Origin: Bog-113 sp965226755
Lineage (GTDB): Bacteria > Acidobacteriota > Terriglobia > Bryobacterales > Bryobacteraceae
Reading direction: 5' to 3'
DNA length: 64,000 nt
NCBI GenBank assembly: GCA_965226755.1
Contig: CBDDDT010000003.1
Span: 2,356,001-2,420,000 of the forward strand
Shown: one piece after another, positions 12,490 to 21,105 of the stretch
Layout: the number at the start of each line of letters is the position of its first letter
Numbering within the stretch: the first letter of the stretch is position 1
Translations under genes and position numbers: made by a program
The notes under the pieces: generated by a model
Told to the model about the DNA's origin: nothing
The model's database searches: none
Seen by the model: the letters and a program-made list of their open reading frames with translations, nothing else

Positions 12490-14439
12490 TTATCCCGAAT
12501 GCGCGTCTTCCAGGTACGTGTAACCGTTCAGCCCTTCTTCGTAGAACCGCAGCAGTTGTCCGGACTCTTCGTAACCTAGCCGCCCTTCCCGCACCGCCGT
12601 CTCCACCGCCCGTCGCAAACGCGAAATCAGGTTCTCCGAGTTGAACTGCACGTAGTTCAGAACTTCCCGAACCGTATCGCCTTTCACCACCGCCTCCAGA
12701 GTCGCGTGTCCGTTCTCGCCCAACCGCACGTGCACCGCGTTGGTGTCGCCAAACAGATTATGCATGTCGCCCAGAATCTCCTGATAGGCGCCCAGGAGAA
12801 ACGTTCCCAGGTAGTAATCCTCGCCGGTGTAGCGATGCAGCGCCAGCGTTCTTTTTACATCCCGCCGGTCGATGAACTGATCCACCTTGCCGTCGGAATC
12901 GCAGGTGATGTCGCCCAGCACCGCCGGATGTGTCGGCTGCTCCTGCAAGCGGTGAATCGGCATAATCGGAAAAAGCTGCTTAATCGCCCAGCTATCCGGC
13001 ATGCTCTGGAAAAGCGAAAAATTGCAGAAGTAGGTGTCCGAAAGCGCCGCGTCCAGCCCTTCCAACTCCTCCGGCATATAGTCCAGATCCCTCACCATCT
13101 TCTGCACGCGCCGGCAAATCGCCCAATAGAGGTTTTCCGCCAGGCATCGCTGCGTCAGCGTGAGATAACCCAGGCTGAACAGGTTCAGAGCCTGATCCAA
13201 AGCCTGCTGCGCATCGTGGTACGACTCCAGCAGATTCCGCCCGGTCATCGACCGGTAAGTCTCCTGCAAATCGATCAGCGGCTGCTCCGGCTCCGGATCC
13301 GCGGGGAGCTCCGGGATCACTTCCTCATCGCCCAAACCCGAAACGCCCAGGACGTTGTAAACCAGCACGCTGTGATACGCCGAAATCGCCCGCCCGCTTT
13401 CCGTGACGATCGTTGGATGCGGCACGCTCGCCTCGTCGCAAACGTTCTGAATGTGGTAAACCACATCGTTGGCATATTCCTGCAGCGTGTAATTTACGCT
13501 CGATTCGAAATCCGTCTGCGAACCGTCGTAATCCACTCCCAAACCGCCGCCCACATCCAGATACTTCAGTCCCGCGCCCGCGTGAACTAACTCCGCGTAA
13601 AGCCGCGCCGCCTCGTTCACCGCCGCCTTCACCTGGCGAATGTTCGTGATCTGGCTCCCGAGGTGGAAGTGCAGCAGATGCAGGCAATCCGCCATGCCCC
13701 AGAGCTTCAGCTCCTCCAGCGCGCGCATCAGTTCCGTCGTGCTCAGTCCGAATTTCGAACGGTAGCCGCCCGATGACTTCCATCGCCCCGACCCGCGGCT
13801 GGCCAGCTTCACCCGGATCCCGATCGTGGGTCGCACGCCCACTTTCTCGGCATACTTGGCAAGCAGCCCCAGTTCTGTGTACTTCTCCACCACCGGAATG
13901 ATCCGCCGGCCCAATTTCTGCGCCAGCATCGCCATCTCGATATATTCATCGTCCTTGAAGCCGTTGCAGATGATCGGCGTCGAGTTGTCGGCCAGAGCCA
14001 TCACGGCCAGCAGTTCGGGTTTCGATCCCGCTTCCAGTCCGAATCCCAGAGGCCGCCCGAATTCCAGAAATTCTTCCACCACCTGCCGCTGTTGGTTTAC
14101 CTTGATCGGGTACACGCAGGTATAACCGCCGTTATACTTGTGGTCCGTCATAGCCGTCTGGAAGGCCGCGTGAATCTCGCCCAGCCGGTGCTTCAGAATC
14201 TCCGCGAACCGAATCAGAATCGGAAGCGAAATGCCCCGCAGCACCAGCGTGTCCACCAATTGTTTCAAGTCGATGAACTGTGCCGGATCCTTCTCTGGAT
14301 GCACCAGTACGGTTCCGTTTTCACTGACCGAGAAGTAACCCTTGCCCCAGCTCGCTACATCGTAAAGCTCACTTGCCGCCTGGGTGGACCATCGATCCGT
14401 GGGATCGAGAACCGCCGCCTTTCGTCCGTTCTTTTCCAA
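12490..14439 (-). CDS. speA: Biosynthetic arginine decarboxylase
   Basis: 649 residues, close to the ~650 of bacterial SpeA. The PLP lysine is in YPIKVNQQ (K113) on the alanine-racemase-like barrel. Further SpeA markers are GFKDDEYIEMA, LLHFHLGSQ, DVGGGLGVDYDGS and TESGRA. It converts arginine to agmatine, the first step of putrescine and spermidine synthesis. No agmatinase gene adjoins it. It is convergent with the TPR gene and divergent from the TPP enzyme. Confidence 0.95.
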   Translation of the reverse strand: MEKNGRKAAVLDPTDRWSTQAASELYDVASWGKGYFSVSENGTVLVHPEKDPAQFIDLKQLVDTLVLRGISLPILIRFAEILKHRLGEIHAAFQTAMTDHKYNGGYTCVYPIKVNQQRQVVEEFLEFGRPLGFGLEAGSKPELLAVMALADNSTPIICNGFKDDEYIEMAMLAQKLGRRIIPVVEKYTELGLLAKYAEKVGVRPTIGIRVKLASRGSGRWKSSGGYRSKFGLSTTELMRALEELKLWGMADCLHLLHFHLGSQITNIRQVKAAVNEAARLYAELVHAGAGLKYLDVGGGLGVDYDGSQTDFESSVNYTLQEYANDVVYHIQNVCDEASVPHPTIVTESGRAISAYHSVLVYNVLGVSGLGDEEVIPELPADPEPEQPLIDLQETYRSMTGRNLLESYHDAQQALDQALNLFSLGYLTLTQRCLAENLYWAICRRVQKMVRDLDYMPEELEGLDAALSDTYFCNFSLFQSMPDSWAIKQLFPIMPIHRLQEQPTHPAVLGDITCDSDGKVDQFIDRRDVKRTLALHRYTGEDYYLGTFLLGAYQEILGDMHNLFGDTNAVHVRLGENGHATLEAVVKGDTVREVLNYVQFNSENLISRLRRAVETAVREGRLGYEESGQLLRFYEEGLNGYTYLEDAHSG

Positions 14440-14595
14440 TTCATTCCTCAGAATTTCAGTGTCGTTCGATATGGAACCAGACGCAACAAAAACATTCCGG
14501 GTTCAATTTCTAACTGAATGCGATTGGAGAGCAATGTGCAACCCAGTTCTGTCGCTAAGAAGTTCTGTCACGAAGAATTCCCAGGGAGAAAGTCC

Positions 14596-16350
14596 ATGTC
14601 CAAAACCGTTTCGGATCTGCTGGTCGAGCGTTTAATCGAATGGGGGGTCGATACCATCTTCGGCTACCCCGGCGACGGCGTGAATGGAATCTTCGAATCC
14701 CTGCGCACGAATCAGCAGAAGATCCGCTTCATTCAGGTCCGTCACGAAGAGTCCGCCGCTTTCGCGGCTTGCGGCTACGCCAAATTCACCGGTCGCCTGG
14801 GCGTGTGTATCGCCACCTCCGGGCCGGGCGGCATCCACCTCCTAAACGGCCTCTACGACGCCAAATGCGACGGCCAACCCGTCCTCGCCATCACCGGGCA
14901 TACGTTTCACGATCTGATTGGAACCCACTACCAACAGGACATCGATCTCGACAAGCTCTTCATGGACGTGGCCGCCTACAACCAACGAGTCATGGGTCCG
15001 GCCCACGTCGTGAACGTGGTCGATGAAGCGATCAAAATCTCCCTTTCCCGCCGCACGGTTTCCCACATCACCATCCCGAAGGACATCCAGGACTGGACCA
15101 ATTCCAAGGAAGCGCGCTCTTCGGCCAACATACCCCGGCATAGCAGCGACTTTTTCGCCCAAAGCTATCCAGTTCCGCCCGCTGGTCTTCTGCGCCAGGC
15201 CGCCGAACTGATCAATAAAGGGTCCAAAGTGGCTCTTCTCGTCGGTCGCGGCTGTCTGAGCGCCCGGCAGGAGGTCATCCGCGTCGCCGAGCTGGCCCAG
15301 GCCCCGGTCATCAAAGCCCTGCTCGGCAAAGCCGTCATTCCCGATCGTCACCCGCATTCGCTCGGCGGCCTCGGTCTTCTCGGCACCGCGCCATCCCAGG
15401 ATGCGCTGCAAGAATGCGACACCTTCATCCTCGCTGGCACCAGCTTCCCCTACATGGAATTCCTGCCCAAACCCGGGCAGGCCAAGACCATCCAGATCGA
15501 TATCGACCCGGCCCGCATCGGTCTCCGTCATCCGGTAGATGTAGGTCTCACCGGCGACTGCCGCGCCGTTCTTCAGGCCTTGATCCCGCTGATCGAACAG
15601 AAAACCGGCCGCGACTTTCTCGAGAAATCCCAAAAGCGCATGTCCGCCTGGAATCAGCTCATGGAAGAGCGCGGCTCCCGCGCCGGCACGCCCATGAAGC
15701 CGCAAGTGGTCACCTGGCGCCTGAACAAAATACTCGATTCCGACGCCATCGTCGTCACTGACAGCGGCACCATCACCACTTGGGCCGCCCGGTACATCGA
15801 GATGCGCGATCAGATGATGTTTTCGGTCTCCGGCCTGCTCGCCAGCATGGCCAACGGTATTCCCTACTGCATCGGTGCCGCCGTCGCCTACCCCAGCCGC
15901 CAGATCGTCTGCATCATCGGCGACGGCGGCTTCACCATGCTCATGGGCGAAGTCGCGACGCTCATCAAATACAACATGCCCGTCAAGATCATCGTCATCA
16001 AGAACAATGTTCTCGGTGAGATCAAATGGGAACAGATGGTCATGGAGGCTAATCCCCAATTCGGGATTGACCTGCAGCCGATCGATTTCGCCGCTTTCGC
16101 GCGCAGTTGCGGCGCCGGCGGATTCCGCATCGATCATCCCGATCAGGCTGAATCCGTTCTCCGCGAGGCTTTCGCTTATCCCGGTCCCGCCGTCATCGAA
16201 GCCGTTGTCGATCCCAACGAACCCCCGCTGCCCGGCAATATAACCGCTGAGCAGGCCCTTCACTTCTCCGAAGCTCTCGCCAAGAGCGACAAAGATCGCT
16301 TCAAGATCATCAAGACCATCCTTGAGGACAAAGTGCGCGAGGTCATCTAG
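14596..16350 (+). CDS. Thiamine-pyrophosphate enzyme, pyruvate oxidase / pyruvate dehydrogenase (quinone) type
   Basis: 584 residues. The ATG at 14596 is preceded by GGGAGAAAG and begins MSKTVSDLLVERLIEWGVD; the open frame upstream to 14518 has no such site. There are three TPP-family domains. The catalytic Glu is in RHEESAAFAA (E51), the middle FAD/NAD-like domain holds ALLVGRGCL, and the C-terminal cofactor motif starts at GDGGF (about 442) and ends in KNN. The overall sequence is closer to PoxB-type enzymes than to acetolactate synthase. It probably decarboxylates pyruvate or another 2-oxoacid; the exact substrate is not decided by sequence alone. Confidence 0.8.
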   Translation: MSKTVSDLLVERLIEWGVDTIFGYPGDGVNGIFESLRTNQQKIRFIQVRHEESAAFAACGYAKFTGRLGVCIATSGPGGIHLLNGLYDAKCDGQPVLAITGHTFHDLIGTHYQQDIDLDKLFMDVAAYNQRVMGPAHVVNVVDEAIKISLSRRTVSHITIPKDIQDWTNSKEARSSANIPRHSSDFFAQSYPVPPAGLLRQAAELINKGSKVALLVGRGCLSARQEVIRVAELAQAPVIKALLGKAVIPDRHPHSLGGLGLLGTAPSQDALQECDTFILAGTSFPYMEFLPKPGQAKTIQIDIDPARIGLRHPVDVGLTGDCRAVLQALIPLIEQKTGRDFLEKSQKRMSAWNQLMEERGSRAGTPMKPQVVTWRLNKILDSDAIVVTDSGTITTWAARYIEMRDQMMFSVSGLLASMANGIPYCIGAAVAYPSRQIVCIIGDGGFTMLMGEVATLIKYNMPVKIIVIKNNVLGEIKWEQMVMEANPQFGIDLQPIDFAAFARSCGAGGFRIDHPDQAESVLREAFAYPGPAVIEAVVDPNEPPLPGNITAEQALHFSEALAKSDKDRFKIIKTILEDKVREVI

Positions 16351-16375
16351 CGCGCCTTTGCTAACCTCGTTACTT

Positions 16376-17536
16376 GTGTTTTCTCGCGTCATCTGGATTG
16401 TTCTCGATAGCGTCGGAATCGGCGCCATGCCAGATGCGGCCGCTTACGGCGACGCCGGAAGCGATACCCTCGGCAACATCGTCCGGCGGCGCGGTCTCAA
16501 AGTGCCCAATCTTCTCGCCATGGGCCTCGGCAATCTGAAGCCGATGGACGGTCTGCCCCCGGCCGAGCACCCGACCGCCGCTTTCGGCCGTTGCGCTCTC
16601 GCCTCGCCCGGCAAAGACACCACTACGGGACATTGGGAAATGGCCGGGATCCACCTCGATCAGCCATTCCCGCTGTTTCCGCACGGTTTCCCACGCGGCG
16701 TTCTCGATCCGTTCGAAGCGCGCATCGGGCGCTCCGTTCTCGGCAACAAGGCCGCTTCGGGAACCGAGATTCTCGAAGAACTCGGCGCCGAGCACGTCCG
16801 CACTGGTTCTCCCATCGTCTACACCTCGGCCGACAGCGTCTTCCAGGTCGCCGCTCATGAAGACGTCGTCCCGCTCTGGGAACTCTATAAGATCTGCGAA
16901 ACCGCCCGCGACATCCTTCGTCCGCCCTGCGAAGTTGGTCGCGTGATCGCCCGCCCGTTCACCGGCTCGCCCGGCGCTTTCCGCAGAACCGCGAACCGCA
17001 GGGATTTCGCCGTCCCGCCGCCCAAGGGCATGCTGCTCGATCAGCTCGCTTCCCGTGGCGTTTTCGTCTTCGGAATCGGCAAGATCTTCGACATCTTTCT
17101 CGGCCGCGGCATCCGTGACTACGCGAAAACCAAAGACAACGCTGACGGCATGCGTAAGACCGCCGAGGCTTTGAGCGAGATTTCCGCGGGCCTCGTCTTC
17201 ACTAATCTGGTCGACTTCGATCAGAACTACGGCCATCGTAACGACGTGGAAGGCTACGCCGCCGCACTCGAAGAGTTCGATCGTTGGCTTCCCTCGTTCA
17301 CCGCCCAACTCCACGCTTCCGACCTGCTTCTCATCACCGCCGATCACGGCTGCGACCCGACCACCCCATCCACCGACCACTCCCGCGAATACGTCCCGCT
17401 GCTTGCATTTAGTCCTTCCCGGCCCGGCGGAGCCGGCCTCGGCACGCGCGCGTCTCTCGCCGACATCGGCCAGACCGTCGCGGAGAATTTCGGCGCGCGC
17501 ATCTCGAAAGGAACCAGTTTCTTAACCCAACTATGA
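16376..17536 (+). CDS. deoB: Phosphopentomutase
   Basis: 386 residues from GTG 16376, chosen because VFSRVIWIVLDSVGIG aligns with the DeoB N-terminus; upstream sequence overlaps the previous gene. Alkaline-phosphatase-superfamily metal ligands are visible: D11 in LDSVGIG, the GKDTTTGHWEM catalytic segment, and TADHGCDPTTPSTDHSRE. It interconverts ribose-1-phosphate (or deoxyribose-1-phosphate) with the 5-phosphate in nucleoside salvage. The last bases overlap the ATG of tpiA. rbsK lies about 2.6 kb downstream, a second pentose-handling enzyme. Confidence 0.95.
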   Translation: MFSRVIWIVLDSVGIGAMPDAAAYGDAGSDTLGNIVRRRGLKVPNLLAMGLGNLKPMDGLPPAEHPTAAFGRCALASPGKDTTTGHWEMAGIHLDQPFPLFPHGFPRGVLDPFEARIGRSVLGNKAASGTEILEELGAEHVRTGSPIVYTSADSVFQVAAHEDVVPLWELYKICETARDILRPPCEVGRVIARPFTGSPGAFRRTANRRDFAVPPPKGMLLDQLASRGVFVFGIGKIFDIFLGRGIRDYAKTKDNADGMRKTAEALSEISAGLVFTNLVDFDQNYGHRNDVEGYAAALEEFDRWLPSFTAQLHASDLLLITADHGCDPTTPSTDHSREYVPLLAFSPSRPGGAGLGTRASLADIGQTVAENFGARISKGTSFLTQL

Positions 17537-18282
17537 GAATTCCTGTCATGGCCGGCAATTGGAAGATGTACAAGACCGCTTCCGAAACCCGCGTCTATTT
17601 CGAAAAATTTCTTCCCCAGGTCAAAGACGTCCAGGGCCGCGAAGTCGTCCTCTGCCCCCCGTTTCCGAATCTGGAAGCCGCCGTCTCCGAAACCCGCGGA
17701 TCGGTTGTCCGCATCGGCGCGCAGAACCTCTACTGGGGAAAAGAAGGCGCCGTCACCGGAGAAGTTTCCGGCCTGATGATCCATTCCATCGGCTGCACCC
17801 ACGTAATCATCGCCCACAGCGAGCGCCGCGAGTACTTCAACGAGTCCGAGCAGGATGTCACGCGCAAGACCCAGGCCGCCATTGACGCTCGGCTCACCCC
17901 CATCGTTTGTGTCGGCGAGCGCCTCGCGGAGCGGGAATCCGGTCAGACCCAGGCCATTCTGACCGAGCAGGTGCGCGGCGGCATCGGTCCTCTCGACCCC
18001 GAACAGTTCGACAAAATCGTCATCGCCTATGAACCCGTCTGGGCCATCGGCACGGGCAAGACGGCCACCCCCGAAATTGCCGAAGAAGCTCACCGCATGA
18101 TCCGCGCGGAAGTCCGCGCCCGCTTCGGCGAGGATCGCGCCGCGGCTGTCCGCATCCTTTACGGCGGCAGCGTGAAGCCCGATAACGTCAAAGCCCTTAT
18201 GGCCAAGGAAGAGATTGATGGGGTCCTGGTCGGCGGCGCCAGCCTTGATCCGGCGTCGTTTGCCTCCATCGTGAACTACTGA
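17533..18282 (+). CDS. tpiA: Triosephosphate isomerase
   Basis: 249 residues, normal TIM length. Catalytic residues are N9 and K11 in AGNWKMYK, H95 in IIAHSERRE, and E167 in AYEPVWAIGTGK. The phosphate-binding loops YGGSVKPDN and LVGGASLDP are present. It interconverts DHAP and glyceraldehyde-3-phosphate. The start overlaps the deoB stop and an MFS gene follows after 3 bases, so the three are likely co-translated. Confidence 0.97.
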   Translation: MRIPVMAGNWKMYKTASETRVYFEKFLPQVKDVQGREVVLCPPFPNLEAAVSETRGSVVRIGAQNLYWGKEGAVTGEVSGLMIHSIGCTHVIIAHSERREYFNESEQDVTRKTQAAIDARLTPIVCVGERLAERESGQTQAILTEQVRGGIGPLDPEQFDKIVIAYEPVWAIGTGKTATPEIAEEAHRMIRAEVRARFGEDRAAAVRILYGGSVKPDNVKALMAKEEIDGVLVGGASLDPASFASIVNY

Positions 18283-18285
18283 ACC

Positions 18286-19491
18286 GTGCGCCGCTCCCCG
18301 CTGCTCCCCATTTTCCTGATCGTGTTCGTCGATATTCTCGGCTTCACGATGATCATCCCGCTGCTGCCCTTCTATGCGAAGGACCTGGGAGCCTCGGATT
18401 TCACCGTCGGCCTGCTCCTGTCAAGCTATGCGCTCTGCCAGTTGATCGCCGGTCCCGTCCTCGGAAAACTGTCCGACCGCCATGGCCGCAAGCCGCTGCT
18501 CATCCTCAGCCAGATGGGAACTCTCGCGGGCTTCATTCTGCTCGCCTCCACGCGCACGCTCTGGCTGGTTTTCGTGTCCCGCATTATTGATGGCGTCACG
18601 GCGGGAAACCTGTCTCTCGCCCAGGCTTACATCTCGGATGTGACCGCGCCGGAGAAGCGCGCGCAATCCTTCGGCATCATCGGCATCGCCTTCGGCGTGG
18701 GCTTCACGATTGGACCCGGAATCTCCGGCGAATTGGCCCGCATCAGCTACGTCGCGCCCATCCTCGCGGCATGCGCCCTGTCGCTCACCAGCATTCTCTG
18801 TACGACGTTCCTGCTGCCTCGCCAGCCACCGTTGCCCGAAGGTGTTTCCCCTGAAGCCGCGCGTGCCCCCGCCGAACGCATCAGCATCTTCAAGCCCGCC
18901 CTTTACCTGTCTTATCTGCGCCGTCCCGGATTGGCCAGCCTGTTCATGCAGTTCCTGTGTTTCGCGTTCTCGTTCTCCACCTTCTTCGCCGGATTCGCTC
19001 TTTTTGCGCAGGCCCGGCTTCACTACGGACCCACCGGAGTCGGCCAGGTGCTGCTCGCGATCGGGCTGCTCGCGATCGTCATGCAGGGCCGCGTGCTCGG
19101 CATCCTGGTGAAGAAGTTCGGAGAAAAGCGCGTCGGGACCGCCGGATTCCTGCTCAGCGGAATCGGCGGCGCCGCCGTCGCCCTGGTCGGCGACACCGCT
19201 GCCATGGTCGCCACCGCCGGCACGCTCTCCGTCGGCAGCGGCATGGTCCGTCCCACCGTCACCAGCTCCATCACCCGCAAAGCCGGAAGGCACGAGCAGG
19301 GCGTCATCCTGGGCATCACTCAGTCCCTCCAATCCGTCGCCCAGATCATCTCGCCTCCCATCGCCACCGGACTCATCGGCATGGGGCTCTTGAATGTCTG
19401 GGCGTTTCTCGCGGGAGCGTTCATGCTCGTCGGTTTCTTCCTGAGCCTCCGCACGCCGGTGGAAACGGAAGATCTCAGCCCAGCCGCTTGA
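18286..19491 (+). CDS. Major facilitator superfamily transporter (DHA1/TetA-like)
   Basis: 401 residues from a GTG start, with about 12 hydrophobic segments. The MFS signature GKLSDRHGRKPLL lies between helices 2 and 3, and the helix-5 motif GFTIGPGISGELA marks it as a drug:H+ antiporter-like protein. Family members export drugs or metabolites; the substrate here is unknown. The position directly after tpiA does not reveal a role. A hairpin followed by a short T-rich stretch lies just after the stop. Confidence 0.85.
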   Translation: MRRSPLLPIFLIVFVDILGFTMIIPLLPFYAKDLGASDFTVGLLLSSYALCQLIAGPVLGKLSDRHGRKPLLILSQMGTLAGFILLASTRTLWLVFVSRIIDGVTAGNLSLAQAYISDVTAPEKRAQSFGIIGIAFGVGFTIGPGISGELARISYVAPILAACALSLTSILCTTFLLPRQPPLPEGVSPEAARAPAERISIFKPALYLSYLRRPGLASLFMQFLCFAFSFSTFFAGFALFAQARLHYGPTGVGQVLLAIGLLAIVMQGRVLGILVKKFGEKRVGTAGFLLSGIGGAAVALVGDTAAMVATAGTLSVGSGMVRPTVTSSITRKAGRHEQGVILGITQSLQSVAQIISPPIATGLIGMGLLNVWAFLAGAFMLVGFFLSLRTPVETEDLSPAA

Positions 19492-19492
19492 C

Positions 19493-19524
19493 GCGGTTTT
19501 CCCTGTGCCGGAACCGCTTTCTCC
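19493..19524 (+). terminator. Weak intrinsic-terminator-like hairpin after the MFS gene
   Basis: GCGGTT (19493-19498) pairs with AACCGC (19512-19517), with two further C-G pairs across a two-base bulge. The run TTTCTCC follows. It starts two bases after the MFS stop. The T tract is short, so efficiency is uncertain. Confidence 0.4.
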
Positions 19525-19590
19525 ATAGGCTGGAGTGTTCGCGGCTTGAGGCCCGTGTTTGCTGGTCGATGCTAAACTGGCTCTGATTTC

Positions 19591-20178
19591 ATGCTGCTTC
19601 CTCGCGAGTTTGTCGCCTTCATCGGAAGGCGTGTGGCCCAGCGCCTCACGCCGGGCATGATCGAGACGGCTGTCCCCCAGCGCGTGTCGGAGATCGTAAC
19701 CCAGATCATCTCCGACGAACTCACCGCCGAGGACAGGCTGAACGACGAAGTGCGATCCCTGCTTGATGATTACAGCGACTACATGCGCCGCGAAGGCGTC
19801 AGCTATCAGGAGATGTTCCGGCGCGCCAAGAACACGCTGATCGCACAGCGCAAGATCGTCCGTGCGACCGGGCGCGACACCGGGGACGCCATGAAGCTTT
19901 CCAGGGACAAGATCACCGATGTCTCGCATAAGCTGGTCGTGCAACTGAAAAAATCTCGCGAGCTGCGTCTCAAGAAAGACCCGAACGAAATTCGCCTGGA
20001 AGTCGTCAAAGTCATCACCGAGATCCTCTCGGCCGAGGAGAAGGTGGACCGCGCCGCCCGCGACAAAGTCCGCACGCTGAAGCGCGATATCCCGGAGGGC
20101 AGCGAGGAATTCGATCTCCTCCATCACCGCTACTACGGGGAGGAACTCAAGAAGCTCGGGATTGATTTCGCTCGATGA
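19591..20178 (+). CDS. Tandem DUF507 protein
   Basis: 195 residues containing two related DUF507 modules, about 1-95 (starting MLLPREFVAFIGRRV) and about 100-195 (starting MKLSRDKITDVSHKLV). DUF507 proteins are small, charged, helical and of unknown function, typical of Deltaproteobacteria, Acidobacteria and Aquificae. The two copies differ clearly from each other, so the duplication is old. The stop overlaps the ATG of rbsK by four bases. Confidence 0.8.
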   Translation: MLLPREFVAFIGRRVAQRLTPGMIETAVPQRVSEIVTQIISDELTAEDRLNDEVRSLLDDYSDYMRREGVSYQEMFRRAKNTLIAQRKIVRATGRDTGDAMKLSRDKITDVSHKLVVQLKKSRELRLKKDPNEIRLEVVKVITEILSAEEKVDRAARDKVRTLKRDIPEGSEEFDLLHHRYYGEELKKLGIDFAR

Positions 20179-21101
20179 TCGTGGTCGTCGGCAGCCTGAA
20201 CATGGATTTCGTGGTCGCCGTGAACAATCTCCCGGCGCCCGGCGAAACGGTTCTTGGCCGCGAGTTCAAGATGCTTCCCGGCGGCAAAGGCGCCAATCAG
20301 GCCTGCGCCGCGGGCAGGCTTGCCGGCAATGCGCTGAAAGTGCGCATGATCGGCCGCGTGGGCCAGGATGTCTTCGGCGACCATCTGAAAGCCAGTCTGT
20401 CCGCCGCGGGCGTGGATGTGAGCGCCGTCAGCGCCTCCCGCTCCCTGGCCACCGGAGTCGCGCTGATTGCGGTCGATTCGTTCGGCCAGAACTCCATCGT
20501 CGTCGCCTCCGGTGCCAATCTGGATCTGCAAGCCGCCGATGTCGAAGCCATGCGCCGCTCCTTTCAAGGTGCGCGTGTAGCCCTGTTCCAACTCGAGAGC
20601 CCGCTCGAAACCGTGCAGGCGGCTCTCCGCCTGGCAAGGCGGGAGGGCCTGCTCTCCATCCTCGATCCCGCGCCCGCGCAGCCGCTGCGCGACGAACTCC
20701 TCGCGCACGTCGATATCCTGACCCCGAACGAAGGCGAGGCTCTCGCTTTGCTCGGTCGCCCGTTGCAGCGGATCTCTCTCGTGGAAGCGCGTTCCATCGC
20801 GAGTGCGTTGCGCCTGCGGGGATCCCGCACGGTAATCGTCAAAATGGGCGACCAGGGCTGCTTCGCGGACAGCGGCGATCACGCCGCGCACTATCCCGGA
20901 TTCGCGGTGAAAGCCGTCGACACCACCGCCGCGGGCGACACCTTCAACGCCGCGCTCGCCGTCGAGCTTGCTTGCGGCGCCGAACTCCCGCAAGCCATTC
21001 GTTTCGCGAACGCCGCCGCGGCCGTCTCCGTGACGCGGCCCGGCGCTCAGTCTTCCGCCCCGGCGCGCGCCGATGTCGAAGCGCTCCTCGCGCGATCCTG
21101 A
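20175..21101 (+). CDS. rbsK: Ribokinase (PfkB family sugar kinase)
   Basis: 308 residues. The N-terminal PfkB segment is GSLNMDFVVAVNNLPAPGET, followed by the GGKGANQACAAG box. The C-terminal catalytic box is TTAAGDTFNAALA, whose Asp is the base. The residue before AGDTF is Ala instead of the usual Gly. It phosphorylates ribose to ribose-5-phosphate, or could act on another furanose or nucleoside. It is coupled to the DUF507 gene by an ATGA overlap. Confidence 0.88.
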   Translation: MIVVVGSLNMDFVVAVNNLPAPGETVLGREFKMLPGGKGANQACAAGRLAGNALKVRMIGRVGQDVFGDHLKASLSAAGVDVSAVSASRSLATGVALIAVDSFGQNSIVVASGANLDLQAADVEAMRRSFQGARVALFQLESPLETVQAALRLARREGLLSILDPAPAQPLRDELLAHVDILTPNEGEALALLGRPLQRISLVEARSIASALRLRGSRTVIVKMGDQGCFADSGDHAAHYPGFAVKAVDTTAAGDTFNAALAVELACGAELPQAIRFANAAAAVSVTRPGAQSSAPARADVEALLARS

Positions 21102-21105
21102 CCGC

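Noticed and set aside
18421..20127. Long reverse-strand open frame across the MFS and DUF507 genes
   Set aside because: It crosses two real genes and a terminator-like hairpin; its sequence is low-complexity Gly/Glu/Asp/Arg with no domain.
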